Below the pieces are notes generated by a model, which ran no database searches, had not been told where the DNA came from, and saw only the letters and a list, made by a program, of their open reading frames with translations. From NCBI RefSeq assembly GCF_036898825.1, contig NZ_JARUND010000002.1, positions 2,976,001 through 3,040,000 on the forward strand: a DNA stretch of 64,000 nucleotides, in the 5' to 3' direction. The stretch comes from Streptomyces sp. B21-083. GTDB lineage: Bacteria > Actinomycetota > Actinomycetes > Streptomycetales > Streptomycetaceae. Position numbers and translations under genes: made by a program. This document shows positions 63,622-64,000 of the stretch, piece after piece (the first letter of the stretch is position 1; every line of letters begins with the position of its first letter).

Positions 63622-63684
63622 GGAGTTCTCCACTTCTGGCAGAGTGGGGGCGGGGCGAGATCATGGCCGGGGGGGGCACGGGGG

Positions 63685-63999
63685 TCAGCTCTTGGGGCGC
63701 CGTCCGCTGCGGCGCGGGGCGGGTTCGGCGCCGTCCAGCAGTTCCAGTCGGCGGTCCTCCCCGTGGGTCTCGACCTGGACGACGATTCTGCGGAGCGCGT
63801 CCGCGGTCGCCCGGCACTCCTCGGCGCTCAGCGGCGCGGCGACGAACGCCTCCTCGTCGTTGAAGTCCGGGAAGAGCGTCCGCATCAGCTCCTCGCCCTG
63901 CTCCGTGAGCCCGAGCAGCACCCGCCGCCCGTCGGACGGGTGCTCGATACGCCGGACCAGCCCACGTGACTCCAGGGTCCGGGCCACGCCGGTGAGCGT
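63685..63999 (-). CDS. MarR-family regulator, 3' part (5' end outside window)
   Basis: C-terminal portion of a MarR winged-helix regulator. The recognition helix and wing are visible (TLTGVARTLESRGLVRRIEH, PSDGRRVLLGLTEQGEEL), followed by a helical dimerisation tail and a basic Arg-rich end (RRSGRRPKS). The frame stays open to the window edge, so the gene continues beyond it. It lies about 60 bp upstream of the amidotransferase gene on the same strand and could be its regulator. Confidence 0.87.
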   Translation of the reverse strand, partial: TLTGVARTLESRGLVRRIEHPSDGRRVLLGLTEQGEELMRTLFPDFNDEEAFVAAPLSAEECRATADALRRIVVQVETHGEDRRLELLDGAEPAPRRSGRRPKS

Positions 64000-64000
64000 C

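Overview
This is a 64 kb piece of a high-GC actinomycete chromosome, almost certainly Streptomyces. The evidence is the GC-rich third codon positions, GTG/TTG starts, dense ATGA/GTGA translational overlaps, two large SARP regulators, an XRE/DUF397/ATPase trio of WhiJ type, and close matches to the Streptomyces core proteins MatB and Mbl. Both window edges cut genes: a sugar ABC ATPase on the left and a MarR regulator on the right.

Layout. 1-3.4 kb: end of a monosaccharide ABC transporter (mmsA, mmsB), then an aldose 1-epimerase. 3.5-5.3 kb: a PLP aminotransferase with a Gln/Pro/Met-rich tail. 6.1-10.9 kb: a five-gene operon of three alpha/beta hydrolases, a Tat-exported metallo-beta-lactamase-fold hydrolase and an SDR dehydrogenase. 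11-17.7 kb: two convergent SARP-NB-ARC-TPR regulators and a LuxR regulator, whose upstream region carries three direct repeats at an exact 11-bp period (a SARP-type operator). 18-26 kb: a DUF4157 metallopeptidase-like protein with a possible deamidase-like C-terminus, the WhiJ-like trio, two secreted or lipoprotein genes, a PGRP amidase and an Rrf2 regulator. 26.2-27.6 and 36.4-37.7 kb: two IS200/IS605-type tnpB elements with recognisable hairpin ends. Between them lie a GH35 beta-galactosidase, a GH51 arabinofuranosidase and a tightly overlapped four-gene module (HTH, ImmA-like peptidase, DUF6545 membrane protein, FAD monooxygenase). 37.8-48.2 kb: mostly housekeeping or core genes (APH-like kinase, SMP-30 lactonase and IclR, ATP-grasp, matB, carboxyltransferase, mbl, GAF histidine kinase).

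48.2-59.3 kb is the most striking region: a complete FxSxx-COOH RiPP locus. It holds a 58-residue precursor ending FNSAV, the radical SAM/SPASM maturase FxsB with a long C-terminal extension, an AAC(3)-like acetyltransferase with a tandem-repeat N-terminus, the TIR-like protein FxsC, and FxsT, a 1311-residue ATPase-TIR-NB-ARC-TPR protein. Divergent to it lies a SLATT/DUF4231 membrane protein, next to a SLOG nucleotide-sensor gene. The combination of cyclophane peptide chemistry with TIR, STAND, SLOG and SLATT parts resembles a conflict or immune system more than a simple antibiotic cluster. 59.5-64 kb returns to ordinary genes (hydrolase, CorA, two small lipoproteins, a glutamine amidotransferase, a MarR regulator).

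All functions are read from sequence motifs and remembered families. No database search was run.
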